Assembly (NCBI GenBank): GCA_031772625.1
Contig: CM062818.1
Coordinates: 1,682,802,167-1,682,866,166 of the forward strand
Source of the DNA: Pinus tabuliformis
Taxonomy: Eukaryota; Streptophyta; Pinopsida; Pinales; Pinaceae
Reading direction: 5' to 3'
Length of the DNA: 64,000 bases
Shown here: piece by piece, positions 54,741 through 64,000 of the stretch
How the letters are laid out: every line of letters begins with the position of its first letter
Numbering within the stretch: the first letter of the stretch is position 1
The notes under the pieces: model-generated
The model's input: only the letters and a program-made list of their open reading frames with translations
What the model was told of the DNA's origin: nothing
Database searches by the model: none
Program-made: the position numbers and the translations under genes

Positions 54741-57728
54741 ATGATCATTATCTCCTTAAACATCAAAGGAGTTGGGGGGCCTCCCAAGCATCGAGCCCTC
54801 TGCATACTAGTATTGTCTCAAAGGCCATAAATCATCCTTTTTCAGGAAACAATGGTATCTGCAGATAAAGCCAAAGAAATCCTTATAAATATATGCCCAG
54901 ACTGGTGTATTTTCACTGCTAATGTGGTTGGTCGCTCTCAGGGTCTTTCGATGATTTGGAACCCTAGGGAAGACTCTCTTCAATCGTTCTCCTCCACAAG
55001 TGGAATAATTTTGGAAGGCGCTCTTAGGTGTTTTGATGTTCAAGTAATTATTGTCAATTGTTATGGGCCATATCAAGACCAAGACGATTTTTGGAACCAT
55101 ATTGTCCAGAGTAGATTATTCAATGCTCAAAATCTTATTCTGATAGGTGATTTAAATTTCACCACCTCTATCAATGAAGTTTGGGGAGGAGGTTGTCGCT
55201 CATATCTTAGTATTCCCATGATTTATTAGTTGATTGCAAATGCAAATTTAGTGGACATTAACCCTTGTCCATTGGGATCAACCTGGAGCAATGGTAGAAC
55301 CAAGGCTGAGGGAGTTGCTAAGAAACTAAAGAGATTTCTCTTAACCAACTCTTTGGTCTCTAAAATTGGAGGATATCAATCCCGGATTCGCCATGATTGG
55401 ATCTCAGACCACTCTCTGATTAGCCTTCAACTAAACTTTGATTTGTCGAAACAGAGGACTCCCTTTAAAGTTAACCACGTTTGGTTAAAAGGGGATTTCT
55501 TTCGAGCCTTAGTCTATGATTATTGGTTGAAATGCAATCCTCTCTAGTCTTCTGCAATGGAGAATTGATATTACAAAATGTCTTATATCAAAAAACATGT
55601 CAAACTATTGAGGGTTGGAAAACATCTCCGAGATCAACAAAATGAGTTAAGTTCTTTAGAGGAAATGATTAATAACAAATGCTCTAATTTTATTTTCTCA
55701 ATTTTCTCGGATGATATTAAAAGTAACCTATTCTCTTTGGTTGAGAAGGAAAGCATTATTGAAGCAAAATAAGAAATATGGTGCTTAAAAAGTCGTGCCA
55801 TATGGATTAAACAGAGTGATAGAAACACAATTTTTTTTCAAAAATATACTTCCCATCGAAGGAATATGAATGCCATATGAGACCTTCTCAACAATGAGGG
55901 AAATCTAGTGAACACACAACTGGATCTGGAAAGGGAAATTAGGGCTCACTTTTCTGGTTTATTTAAATATCTGGGCAGTGACAATACTTAGGAACAACTC
56001 AAAGGCCTCAAAATTTTTCATAAATTCTTCCCTAGGGAGGAATCATCAAGGATTGATCAACTTATTTCCATGGATGAAATGAAAATGGTTCTCAATTCTT
56101 TTGCGATAGATAAAAGTCCTGGGCGGGATGGTTGGTCTGTTGAGTTCTATTTAGCCTTCTTTGATTTGATCAGTTCATAACTCTTAAAAGTTGTTGAAGA
56201 GGCGCGAATTAGTGGTAACTTAGGTTTCAGGGGAAATCAATGCTACCTTCTTAGCTCTTATTCCAAAAATCTCAAAGTCTGCTTCATTTGACGACTCTCG
56301 TTCAATTTCTTTGTGCACTCTTAGTTATAGAGTGATCTCCAAGGTGATTTCAAATAGATTGAGGAATGTTCTTTCTTCGAACATCTCTTTGGAGAAGTTT
56401 GGATTCTTCTCTAGTAGAGTTATTCATGATGCTATTGGAGTGGTTCAGGAGGCCATCCTTCCCATTAAAATAAAAAAGTGCAACATTGTTATTCTCAAGT
56501 TGGATTTGGTAAAAACATATGATAGGGTAAATTGTGGTTTTCTAAGACTGCTATTAGATATTTTCTTTGACGTGCAGGTAAACTCAATTATGGGTTGTAT
56601 TTTCTTTGTTAATTTTGCAGTCCTAGTTACTGGTTCACCTTTTGCCTTCTTTTCAGCCTCTAGGGGTCTGCGACAAGGATGTCCCCTGTCTCCGCTATTA
56701 TTTATTCTTTTTATTGAAGGTTTAAGTGGGATGATATCTATGGCCAAGTCTAATGGTTCCTTGAAGGGTGTTAAGATTTCCAAAAACATAGCTCTTACTC
56801 ATTTTCTCTTTGTGGACAATGTCTTGATCTTTGGAGAGGGATCGGTTAGAGAATGCAAGATCTTCAACTCTATTTTTGACTCCTTTTTTGCAGCCACTAG
56901 AATGTAGATCAACCAAGGTAAGTCCTACTTTTATATGCACAACACCACCACTGATATCTTTGAGAGGATTGTTGTCTTTCTCCCATTCAAAATGGCATCT
57001 TTGGAGCAATGACTTACCTATCTCGGTTATCGACTCAAGCCTAATTGTTATTTGGTGGAAGACTAGAATTGGCTTCTTAAATGTAGTGTGTGACGCATTA
57101 ACAACTGGTGCTACAAATGGTTTTCGATTGGTGGTAGGAAGACACTTGTAAAATCAGTATTGGAGAGTATATTGGTTTACTAGCTCCCATTGTCTAAGGT
57201 CCCTAAATTTGCAATCAATAGAATCAGGTAAGGTTTTTTCATTTTTTTTGTGGGCAGAGAAGAAAGATCCGTTGAATTTCACTTGGTGGAGTGGGAGATG
57301 TTGTCTCAACCTAAATCCTATGGAGGATGGGGCTTTAAGAACCTTCACTAGTTCGACTCGACTCTAGCGATGAAAATTTTGTGTCAAGTGATCACCGATA
57401 CAGGTATTTAGAGCTCAATAATCGGTGACAAATACTTGAAAGACTGACCCTTTCCGAATGGCTTTGGATGGCTCAATCCTCAACCTACAAAGGAGGATCG
57501 AATATTTGGAAAGGTTTGGTGATTATTATGCCTTGGATAAAAACATGCTTGGTGTGGGATATCGGTGATGGTAATAACATCAAGCTATTAGTGGAACCAT
57601 TCACTGGAGGAACATTTTTTATTTTTTATTTTATTTGTTTATTTTTATTTGTTTAATTTTAATTTTATTTTTTATTTTTTTTTTTTTATTTTTTATTATT
57701 TATTGTATATTATTATTGTTATTATTGT

Positions 57729-57766
<38 letters not shown>

Positions 57767-58745
57767 TTCAGATTATCACAAGATCTTATTAATCAAATTA
57801 AGGCAGATGGCATAACAATGCTTAGTCACACATTTATGCTAGGCTCCAAAGTCAACTTCAATGGCAGATGTAAGACTTCAACGAATCTGGGTGTGGAGGG
57901 TAATCTAGCAATGGAGTGGGAGGGCTTCATCCTAAAATTGTCTCGAGGTGGTCTCATTCCTAATGATAGTAAGGATGCCATTGCTTGGAAAAAGAATCTA
58001 GCAATTGGTCAAATTTCACCCAATCTAGCCTATGCAACGATCACACCAAAAAACATTGTCCCATAGGTGAAATGGTAGAGTCATAAAATCTAGAGTTGGG
58101 ACATTCCTCAAAAAATTAAATGTTTTACGTCCTTGGTGTTGGAAAACATGATTCTAATGTGGGGCAACCTATCTCGTCGAGGGTTCATGGGGCCTAATGC
58201 TTGTGTTCTATGTAAGCGAGGTCTAGAAACAAATGAGCATCTATTTTTCCAATGTGATTTCGTTGTTACTCTGTGGTAGGAAGTCCTTGTGAGCCTCAAC
58301 TTTTGACTTTCAGGTCCATTGAGTTACTTGAAGACAAAAATATCTTGGTGAGACTAAATATGTGGAATCATAAATCCCTTCCATTTTATGTGGCTTGGGG
58401 AATCTGGAAAACTCGTAACAAATTGATCTTTGAAAACCACCCTATCAACATCCACTGGATATTGCCCTAGATTCTCGGTCTTTTCCATGACTATTTGAGA
58501 TAGAAGAAACCTAGAACACAACACCTTATTGCTTCTCCCTTGGCTTTCTCTATGTACAACTCTGGATTCTTTGATGGAGCACAACAAAATGGAATCTTCG
58601 ACGGAGGAGCTATTATAAATCTCTACGGAAATACTAGATTGCATATTTATATGAACACGTGGAAGGGTTCCAATACAAAAGCAAATATAATTTCTTGGTG
58701 AGCCCTTGGTTGTTGCTTCCATTAAAGTGGTTTCACTTCATGTTC
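54741..58745 (+). pseudogene. L1-type LINE ORF2: endonuclease, RT, zinc knuckle, RNase H
   Basis: Endonuclease: SLNIKGVGGPPKHRAL (54753, Asn), FQET (54840, Glu), VNCYGPY, LIGDLNF (55140) and WISDHSLISL (about 55398, Asp-His). RT: KSPGRDGW (56121), ILKLDLVKTYDRVNCGF (56491), SRGLRQGCPLSPLLFILFIE (56660), and the catalytic box FVDN (56812-56823) instead of F/YADD. Zinc knuckle CVLCKRGLETNEHLFFQC at 58200. RNase H-like SGFFDGAQQNG at 58561. Stops and frameshifts are numerous. A T-rich tract and (TA)n (57600-57763) interrupt the region after RT. Confidence 0.88.
57605..57763. repeat. T-rich tract and (TA)n microsatellite
   Basis: Poly-T/ATT repeats (57612-57730) then (TA)n (about 57733-57761). 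They expand the LINE region between RT and zinc knuckle. Confidence 0.85.
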
Positions 58746-58754
58746 CTGGAGAAT

Positions 58755-61340
58755 CAATTGATTTAAGACGTCATGGTGATTGCACAAGAATGTACCCATA
58801 CCATCAAGGTAAAGAAAAACCAATTATGTTAATGGAACTGGATTTGATCAAGGTATATGATTTCTCGATTGGGATTTCTTAAGATTGGTCTTACATAAAA
58901 TTTGCTTGTATGTGATGAATATTGCTAGGATCATGGCTTGTGTTACTCTAGTTAATTATGCGATTCTTATTAATGGTGCTCCGTCTAATTTTTTCATTGC
59001 TTCCCATGACCTTTGTCGAGGGTGTTGTTTATCCCATCTACAATTTTTACTAGTCATTGATGGTTTGAGCAAGACAATTTCTAAGGCACTCACATTGGGT
59101 TTATTCTGTGGTTTCTCGATTACTTGCAATATATCAATCACTCAACTTATATTTGTGGATGATGTATTAGTTATGGGAGTGATATCTATTCTGGAATGGA
59201 CCTATTTGCATTAGATTTGTATCCTCATTTGGTGAGGCATCAAGTCTTTTCATGACTACAATAAAATGAACCTTAATTGTTGCCTCCTGAGATGACCCAT
59301 CCGTCATGCATATTTCTAACATCTTTGGGATAAATGTTGCACCATTAGAAAAAGGTTTCAAGTATTTCAATTTTTTTCTAAAGCCTAATAAATATGGAAT
59401 TAAGGATTGAAATTTATTAATGGAAAAATATCGAGCGAAGGGTGTCTCTGTGGTCGCATAAATGACTTACTTTGGGGGGTCGGCCGACTCTTGTTCATTC
59501 AGTCCTACAAAGTATTTATGTATACTGCATGCACCTCTACCTTTTGCAAAGGCTATTATTAACAAGATCAATTCAATTATTTCTAATTTTATCAAGGCAG
59601 GTTCAAGGGGCTCACCAAAATTTCATCTTGCTCACTTGGAAAGCATCTCCAAAAGGGAGGAGGATGGAGGTTGGGGTATTTTAAATATTGATTATTTTGG
59701 TTGGGGTTTATTGATAAAGAACCTTTAGCATTCTCTCAATGGTTATGGTATTTGGTAGAGTATTATAGTTGCAAAATATTTAAAAATATTGTCTCTGTGG
59801 GCATTAATTCAGATTGGGGCCATGGTTTAAAAAATGCCCTCATGCATTTGGTCTAGTATGATTAAAATAAAAAAATGACTGATTGGAAATCTTAAATGGT
59901 ATGTTGGGGCTGGAAATAAGGTGGAAATAGGCTTAAATCCCATTAGGGTATTTGAGGGGCACCACATTCTGTTGGTACATCTCATTCGACATATACACAA
60001 CATGGGGATATATTATTTAAATCAGAGCTTTCTGAATCCTAGTTCACCCTATTCATATCCTTCATGGTGCAACTCTAAACAAATTGGTCTATATGGTGTG
60101 TTGGTTGTGCAATGGGATTTTTACATACACAACTTATACATGGATGGTTTAACATTAAAAGACAAAGAGGGAAACATGCAAATGGGATGATTGTACTAAA
60201 AATGGGCAGATTTATGCACACAAGGCCTATTACCACATCACTTTTGTTCTTTAGAAGAGTGACTCCTCGAGGTTTATTAGAAAAATCTGGAAATGGAACT
60301 GTCTATTAAAACTCAAGTGTTTTGGCTGGATATTATGGTGGAATAAGATTCTGATGTGGCAAAATTTATGCAGACATCATTTCTATGGACCAGGGATGTG
60401 TGTTTTGTGCACCTCTACTAGTGAAGATGTGGCTCATCTTTTTTTACAATGCCCACTTGCAATTTCTACCTGGTTGGGTGTAGTGAATATTCTAATGTTG
60501 AAGCCAACTTGGGACACTGTTTCCATTGATGTTTGCGTGCAAAATTGGCTCATGGAATACAAAGAGTGGTGTTCCCTTCCTTTATTCTTTTTTGAGGATT
60601 TTGGCTCTAGAGGAATGTCCATATTTTCCAAGGATCTAGTTGGGATATTAGTAGTGTTGTTATTCCATTGTTGCATACTTCAATGAGTGTGTCTCAATGG
60701 CTAATTAGAAGCACACGAGATGTATTCACCTCATTAACATATGGGACAGATTCCTTGTTGGCTTTTTTGATGGGGCAACCAATAGTGGGAACTGTGGGTG
60801 TGGGGTATATATTGTTATCAATCCAAAACTTTGTTTTCATTTTATGTGAAATTACGGTCAAGGTACAAACATTTGTCCACGGGTCATTTCTCTTTGGGGA
60901 GTATTATTTTGCGCAAAAATGGCTCTCCATTGATAATTTAGTGGTATTCATAGATTCAAAGGTGGCCATAGATTGGTTTCAGGGTCGTACAACTTTTGAA
61001 CACCACAAGCTTATAAACTAGTTTTAGAGTATCAAAGAGATTCAGGAGGAATTCCTGGATTTGTCTTTCTCCCACATATATTTGAGTAGAACACTGTTGT
61101 CGATGAGCTATCCAAAAAAGGTCTACATCAACATCCGGGGAGTATATTCTACACTGTTTTTTTCAAGGACGAGACAAGGGACTTATGGTATATATTCATG
61201 AATTAGGCATTGTCATGTGAACTTTAAGTATGTGTTTTCCAATTTCCTGTTATGTTTTTTGTATGACTAAAACACATTTTTTGGAACATGGCCATAAAAT
61301 GTGGTAAAATGAAATATTTAAGCAAGAGGCACTCTAGCTC
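58755..61340 (+). pseudogene. Second L1-type LINE, 5'-truncated in RT, with zinc knuckle and RNase H
   Basis: Starts within RT: IMLMELDLIKVYD (motif A, 58826-58864), LVNYAILINGAPSNFF, and ITQLIFVDDVLVMG (59138-59179, FVDD). A connection segment (LGGRPTLVHSVLQSIYVY, then HLESISKREEDGGWGIL, 59634-59685) follows. The zinc knuckle is CVLCTSTSEDVAHLFLQC (60401-60454). RNase H covers VVFIDSKVAIDWFQGRTTFE (60943-61002). Many stops and frameshifts are present. The 3' tail (61250-61340) matches 44920-45005. It begins just where the previous LINE's RNase H ends, so it may have inserted at or near that element's 3' end. Confidence 0.85.
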
Positions 61341-61649
61341 ACTGTGGTAGAGATGTTGTAATGTAATATTTAAAATTTTGACTAAATCAAATTATATAAA
61401 AATTAACTAATTAAATTAAAAGATTAATGTAATGTACACTAAACATTTTAACTTGATAAAAATAAAAATAACCCATAATAATAATAAAAATAAAAGTGAA
61501 AATAAAAATAAAATGGATAATAATAATAGAAAAAAAATAAAAAAATCAATTATGATATTGAGAATTAATGATATTTACCCATGACATTTGAACCCCTCTA
61601 GAGCCTTGGTAGATCTAGAGGTACTATCTACATTGATTGATTTTATGAT
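61341..61649. other. AT-rich DNA
   Basis: AAT/AAAATA-rich low-complexity sequence (61380-61570), no gene. Confidence 0.7.
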
Positions 61650-61908
61650 CCACAACTCAAATAAATAAAACCTTTAACAAATTAGGGTTTCAATCTCATT
61701 CCTCCTTAAGGTTTGAAGGAGCTGCTGTCACACAAACACATTTCTGCTCGCACAACATGGCGGCCACTACAACGAGGAACACAGTGCTCTCCCTCTGCAA
61801 CAATAATGCCTCCATTCATCGTCTTTCCTTCCGCACTATGAGCGCCACTGCAGACATGCGCATTAAAACACTCTGTCGCACCAACAGACTTCAAGAGGCA
61901 CTGGATAC
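61650..61908 (+). pseudogene. PPR gene 5' end, second copy, truncated by a transposon end
   Basis: ATG at 61757 gives MAATTTRNTVLSLCNNNASI, closely matching MAPTTKRNAMLSLCNNNISI at 25157. The match runs to residue about 50 (CRTNRLQEALDT against CCTNRFQIALDT) and upstream into the leader ('caactcaaataaataaa', 'agggtttcaa'). It is broken at 61909 by a sequence starting CAGGGGTTAAATTTGACGGG. The reading frame is open up to the break, unlike the other copy. No PPR motif remains. Confidence 0.75.
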
Positions 61909-62370
61909 CAGGGGTTAAATTTGACGGGTGGCCCTACCCGTCAAGGAATTTTTTTGTGACGTTTTTATTTTTACACTGCCCATCATATGACTTTTAAAAT
62001 TTATTTGTACAAGTTTCATCTAATTTCAAATTGTACTCATAATTGTTCAAATTTTCCATTCTTTGTTGTACCATTCGGCTCAAGTCTCATTGCTACACTT
62101 TGTTTGAGACCTGTTGATCAAAATTTTCAACAAATTTTCCAGATTGTTCAAATGTTCTAAGTTTTTTTTGTTTAAAATGGAAATAGTGATAAAATAGAAG
62201 GGAAATATATATAGAAACAACAAAAAATAATATGCAGTATACCACAAATAGTAATTTTTGTGAAATAATGTTGATATTCACTGCTGGTATTCATGGCAAG
62301 TAAATTATTCATCCCTCCCAGTTGTGAATAATCAATGACAATGGTAGCCAGGGGTTAAATTTGAATAATG
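61909..62370. mobile_element. hAT-like transposon end(s)
   Basis: From 61909: CAGGGGTTAAATTTGACGGG, then 'acccgtcaaggaatttttttgtgacgtttttatttt', related to the left end of the inner hAT-like element at 3340 (CAGGGTTGGAATTT, acccgtca, tttttttgacgtttt). A second CAGGGGTTAAATTTGA occurs at 62349 in the same orientation. The 8 bases before the first are 'ctggatac', but I find no matching right end or TSD. Likely a fragment. Confidence 0.45.
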
Positions 62371-62928
62371 AATACATAATCAAATTAAGAAATTGTTTAC
62401 ATGAATTCTACACTTTCTACACTTTAGGCAAAGAAGAAAGCAAAATACAAAAATACAATCTAAAACAAAGTAAACTAAAAAACAAATTATCAAGCATTAA
62501 AATTGAACTAAACTAAACTAACACAGATTGGAAAAACTCATAATGAGAGCCAAAATTGGCACTCCTGTAGCATTTGAGGTTAAGAAAAATCGTTGTAATT
62601 TAAAACTTAGTTATTATTTAAAACCACACTAAAATAATTTAATTACAGTTTAATTTTAAACTAATTTTAACGCAAATAATTTATAAATGCAAATAATTTA
62701 TAAATTTAAATTTATATGATTTCTTTTAAGGAATATAATCTATAAACTATTTTATTTAAAACATTTAATAATCATAATTGCCCACAGGCGAATATCTGGA
62801 AAAATTCAAAATAAGCACAAATTTGACCATTTAAAATGCAATTCGACACCAAACCTAGATTGACTCTCTTTTCTTTTGTTTCTGCAATTACTCGGCATAA
62901 AATATAACCTGGTGATTACATTATACAG
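62371..62928. other. AT-rich DNA, probable intron upstream of the LRR exon
   Basis: No ORF. The 3' end has a TC-rich stretch (62863-62884) and an AG acceptor at 62927-62928, so it may be intron sequence. Confidence 0.4.
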
Positions 62929-64000
62929 GGCCGATGGGTTTTGCAACTTCTCCACTTTAACACATCTTGACATGACTGAGTGCGACCATCTAGAGAAGCT
63001 TCCGGAGCGATTTGGAGAAGTAACAAGTTTAAGAAAGCTAATTATGACCGGTTGTCAGAGTCTACAGAAGCTGCCAGAAAGTTTCTGCCAACTCAAGTAC
63101 TTGGAGCACTGCGAGTTCTATCACTGAAAGGCTGCGACAAGCTAAAGAAGCTCCCTGAGGATTTCCAATGCCTCACCTCATTGGAAGTTCTGGATGTAAG
63201 AAATTGCTCTAAGTTGGAAGGGAAATGGATAGACAGCATGCTAAAGATGAAGATGCTACAAATTTTGCGCATAGCAGGAAGCGAGTTGTTGGAGGAAAGA
63301 TGGGAGAAAATTCAAGCACAACAATGCAATCAATCATGGTCTTGTGCTGTGTATACAAAGGAGGTGATCCACATTTTCAAACATGTTTTCTGTTCCCACA
63401 TTATAATTAACTCTTTTTATGTTTAGATCCTAAAACATATCACAGGGAAAAAATTGCAAAGCATACATTATTTTTCCTTTCCACTCACTTTAGCTTTCTC
63501 TTCAGGGTTTATCAAATGAGGAGAATCTTCTAAAGCAGTTCCAATCAGAATTTGATAGCATGCTCACTAATGGAGAAGGAAAGCCACTGAATATATCTGG
63601 TCGTCCTCTCAACACGCTGCTGCTTGTTATGTTTGATGGCCATCAGGAATTCTATCTTGATTATGCTTTTCCTTTTCCTTTACTTGAGGAGAGTATAGAT
63701 GATTTATTTAATTTCGAAATGGTTTATTTTGGCCACCATTGGGATCAGTTGCCTAAGAAAGTGGCGGATAGAATAGTGGGGCATGCTCCTGCTAACAGAG
63801 ACACTAAAGCATTGTTTCAAAGACTGCTCTCATTAGTTGATCATTTCGAGACGGACTTTGACCGGAAACTTACCAGCAGTTTCCAAATGACCGCGGAAAC
63901 TTACCAGCAGTTTACCCCTGCCTGGAGGTGGTCAAAACTTACCAGCAGTTTCCAAATGACCGCGGAAACTTACCAGCAGTTTACCCCTGCCTGGAGGTCA
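62929..64000 (+). CDS. LRR domain of a plant disease-resistance-type (NBS-LRR) gene, partial
   Basis: The first visible exon (62929-63363) encodes LRRs: FSTLTHLDMTECDHLEKLPE and VTSLRKLIMTGCQSLQKLPE, then (shifted by one frame near 63095-63115) LRVLSLKGCDKLKKLPEDF and LTSLEVLDVRNCSKLEG. The Leu-x-x-Leu...C-x-x-Leu-x-x-LPE pattern is that of TIR/CC-NBS-LRR receptors. A likely phase-0 intron (63364-63505: GTGATC...CTTCAG) joins to an exon open to the window end: GLSNEENLLKQFQSEFDSML and so on, 165 codons without a stop. The frameshift may mean a pseudogene or a sequence error. The NBS domain would lie left and is not present in this window. The C-terminus has a 23-residue duplication. Confidence 0.75.
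63364..63505 (+). other. Predicted intron of the LRR gene (142 bp)
   Basis: Donor gag|GTGATC, acceptor CTCTTCAG|GGT with a pyrimidine-rich tract (63490-63503). It joins codons without changing frame (phase 0) and removes the stop at 63424. Confidence 0.55.
63866..64000 (+). repeat. 69-bp in-frame tandem duplication in the LRR gene
   Basis: 63866-63934 is repeated from 63935 to the edge. It encodes KLTSSFQMTAETYQQFTPAW twice. Within each unit the string 'aaacttaccagcagttt' itself occurs twice (for example at 63866 and 63897), read in two different frames as KLTSSF and ETYQQF. Confidence 0.93.

Overview
The window looks like repeat-dominated nuclear DNA from a land plant. A conifer or other gymnosperm is the best guess. 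The reasons are the density of old, nested LTR retrotransposons and L1-type LINEs, Copia primer-binding sites matching initiator tRNA-Met, pentatricopeptide-repeat (PPR) and resistance-type LRR gene pieces, and a repeat carrying a Penelope-style hammerhead motif (Penelope-like elements are known in conifers). Nothing looks bacterial. I see no complete, undamaged host gene. The likeliest functional host locus is the LRR gene cut off by the right edge, and it too seems to carry a frameshift.

Layout. 0-0.7 kb: minus-strand Copia LTR with its primer-binding site. 0.7-3.2 kb: anonymous DNA with a 398-bp tandem duplication and copies of an unidentified exon-like fragment. 3.2-7.6 kb: a triple nest, a tRNA-derived SINE inside a hAT-like element inside a second hAT-like element, each with its own target-site duplication (TSD). 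7.6-10.8 kb: direct duplications and unrecognised ORFs. 10.8-13.9 kb: a head-to-head array of 234-bp and about 720-bp repeats containing hammerhead ribozyme cores, split by a 986-bp solo LTR. 14.5-22.1 kb: a LINE pseudogene split by a 5.8-kb Ty3/Gypsy element. 22.1-25.0 kb: non-coding repeats including a 64-bp satellite-like array. 25.1-27.9 kb: a PPR pseudogene, then a minus-strand LINE between two 455-bp direct repeats. 29.0-39.4 kb: a large LTR element (LTRs of 1.74 kb) with a 4.2-kb Copia element nested in it. 39.4-47.7 kb: unidentified fragments, a LINE 3' end and a 640-bp fold-back element. 47.7-54.5 kb: a LINE interrupted by a recent 6.0-kb Copia element with 155-bp LTRs. 54.7-61.3 kb: two further L1 LINE copies. 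61.6 kb to the end: a second PPR 5' fragment cut by a hAT-like end, then the LRR gene.

Nearly all coding capacity is retrotransposon gag, protease, integrase, reverse transcriptase and RNase H, mostly with stops and frameshifts. The insertion order can be read from the TSDs. The youngest clear event is the 48.3-54.2 kb Copia element, whose two LTRs differ at two positions. The most unusual items are the inverted hammerhead array at 10.8-13.9 kb and the triple nest at 3.2-7.6 kb.
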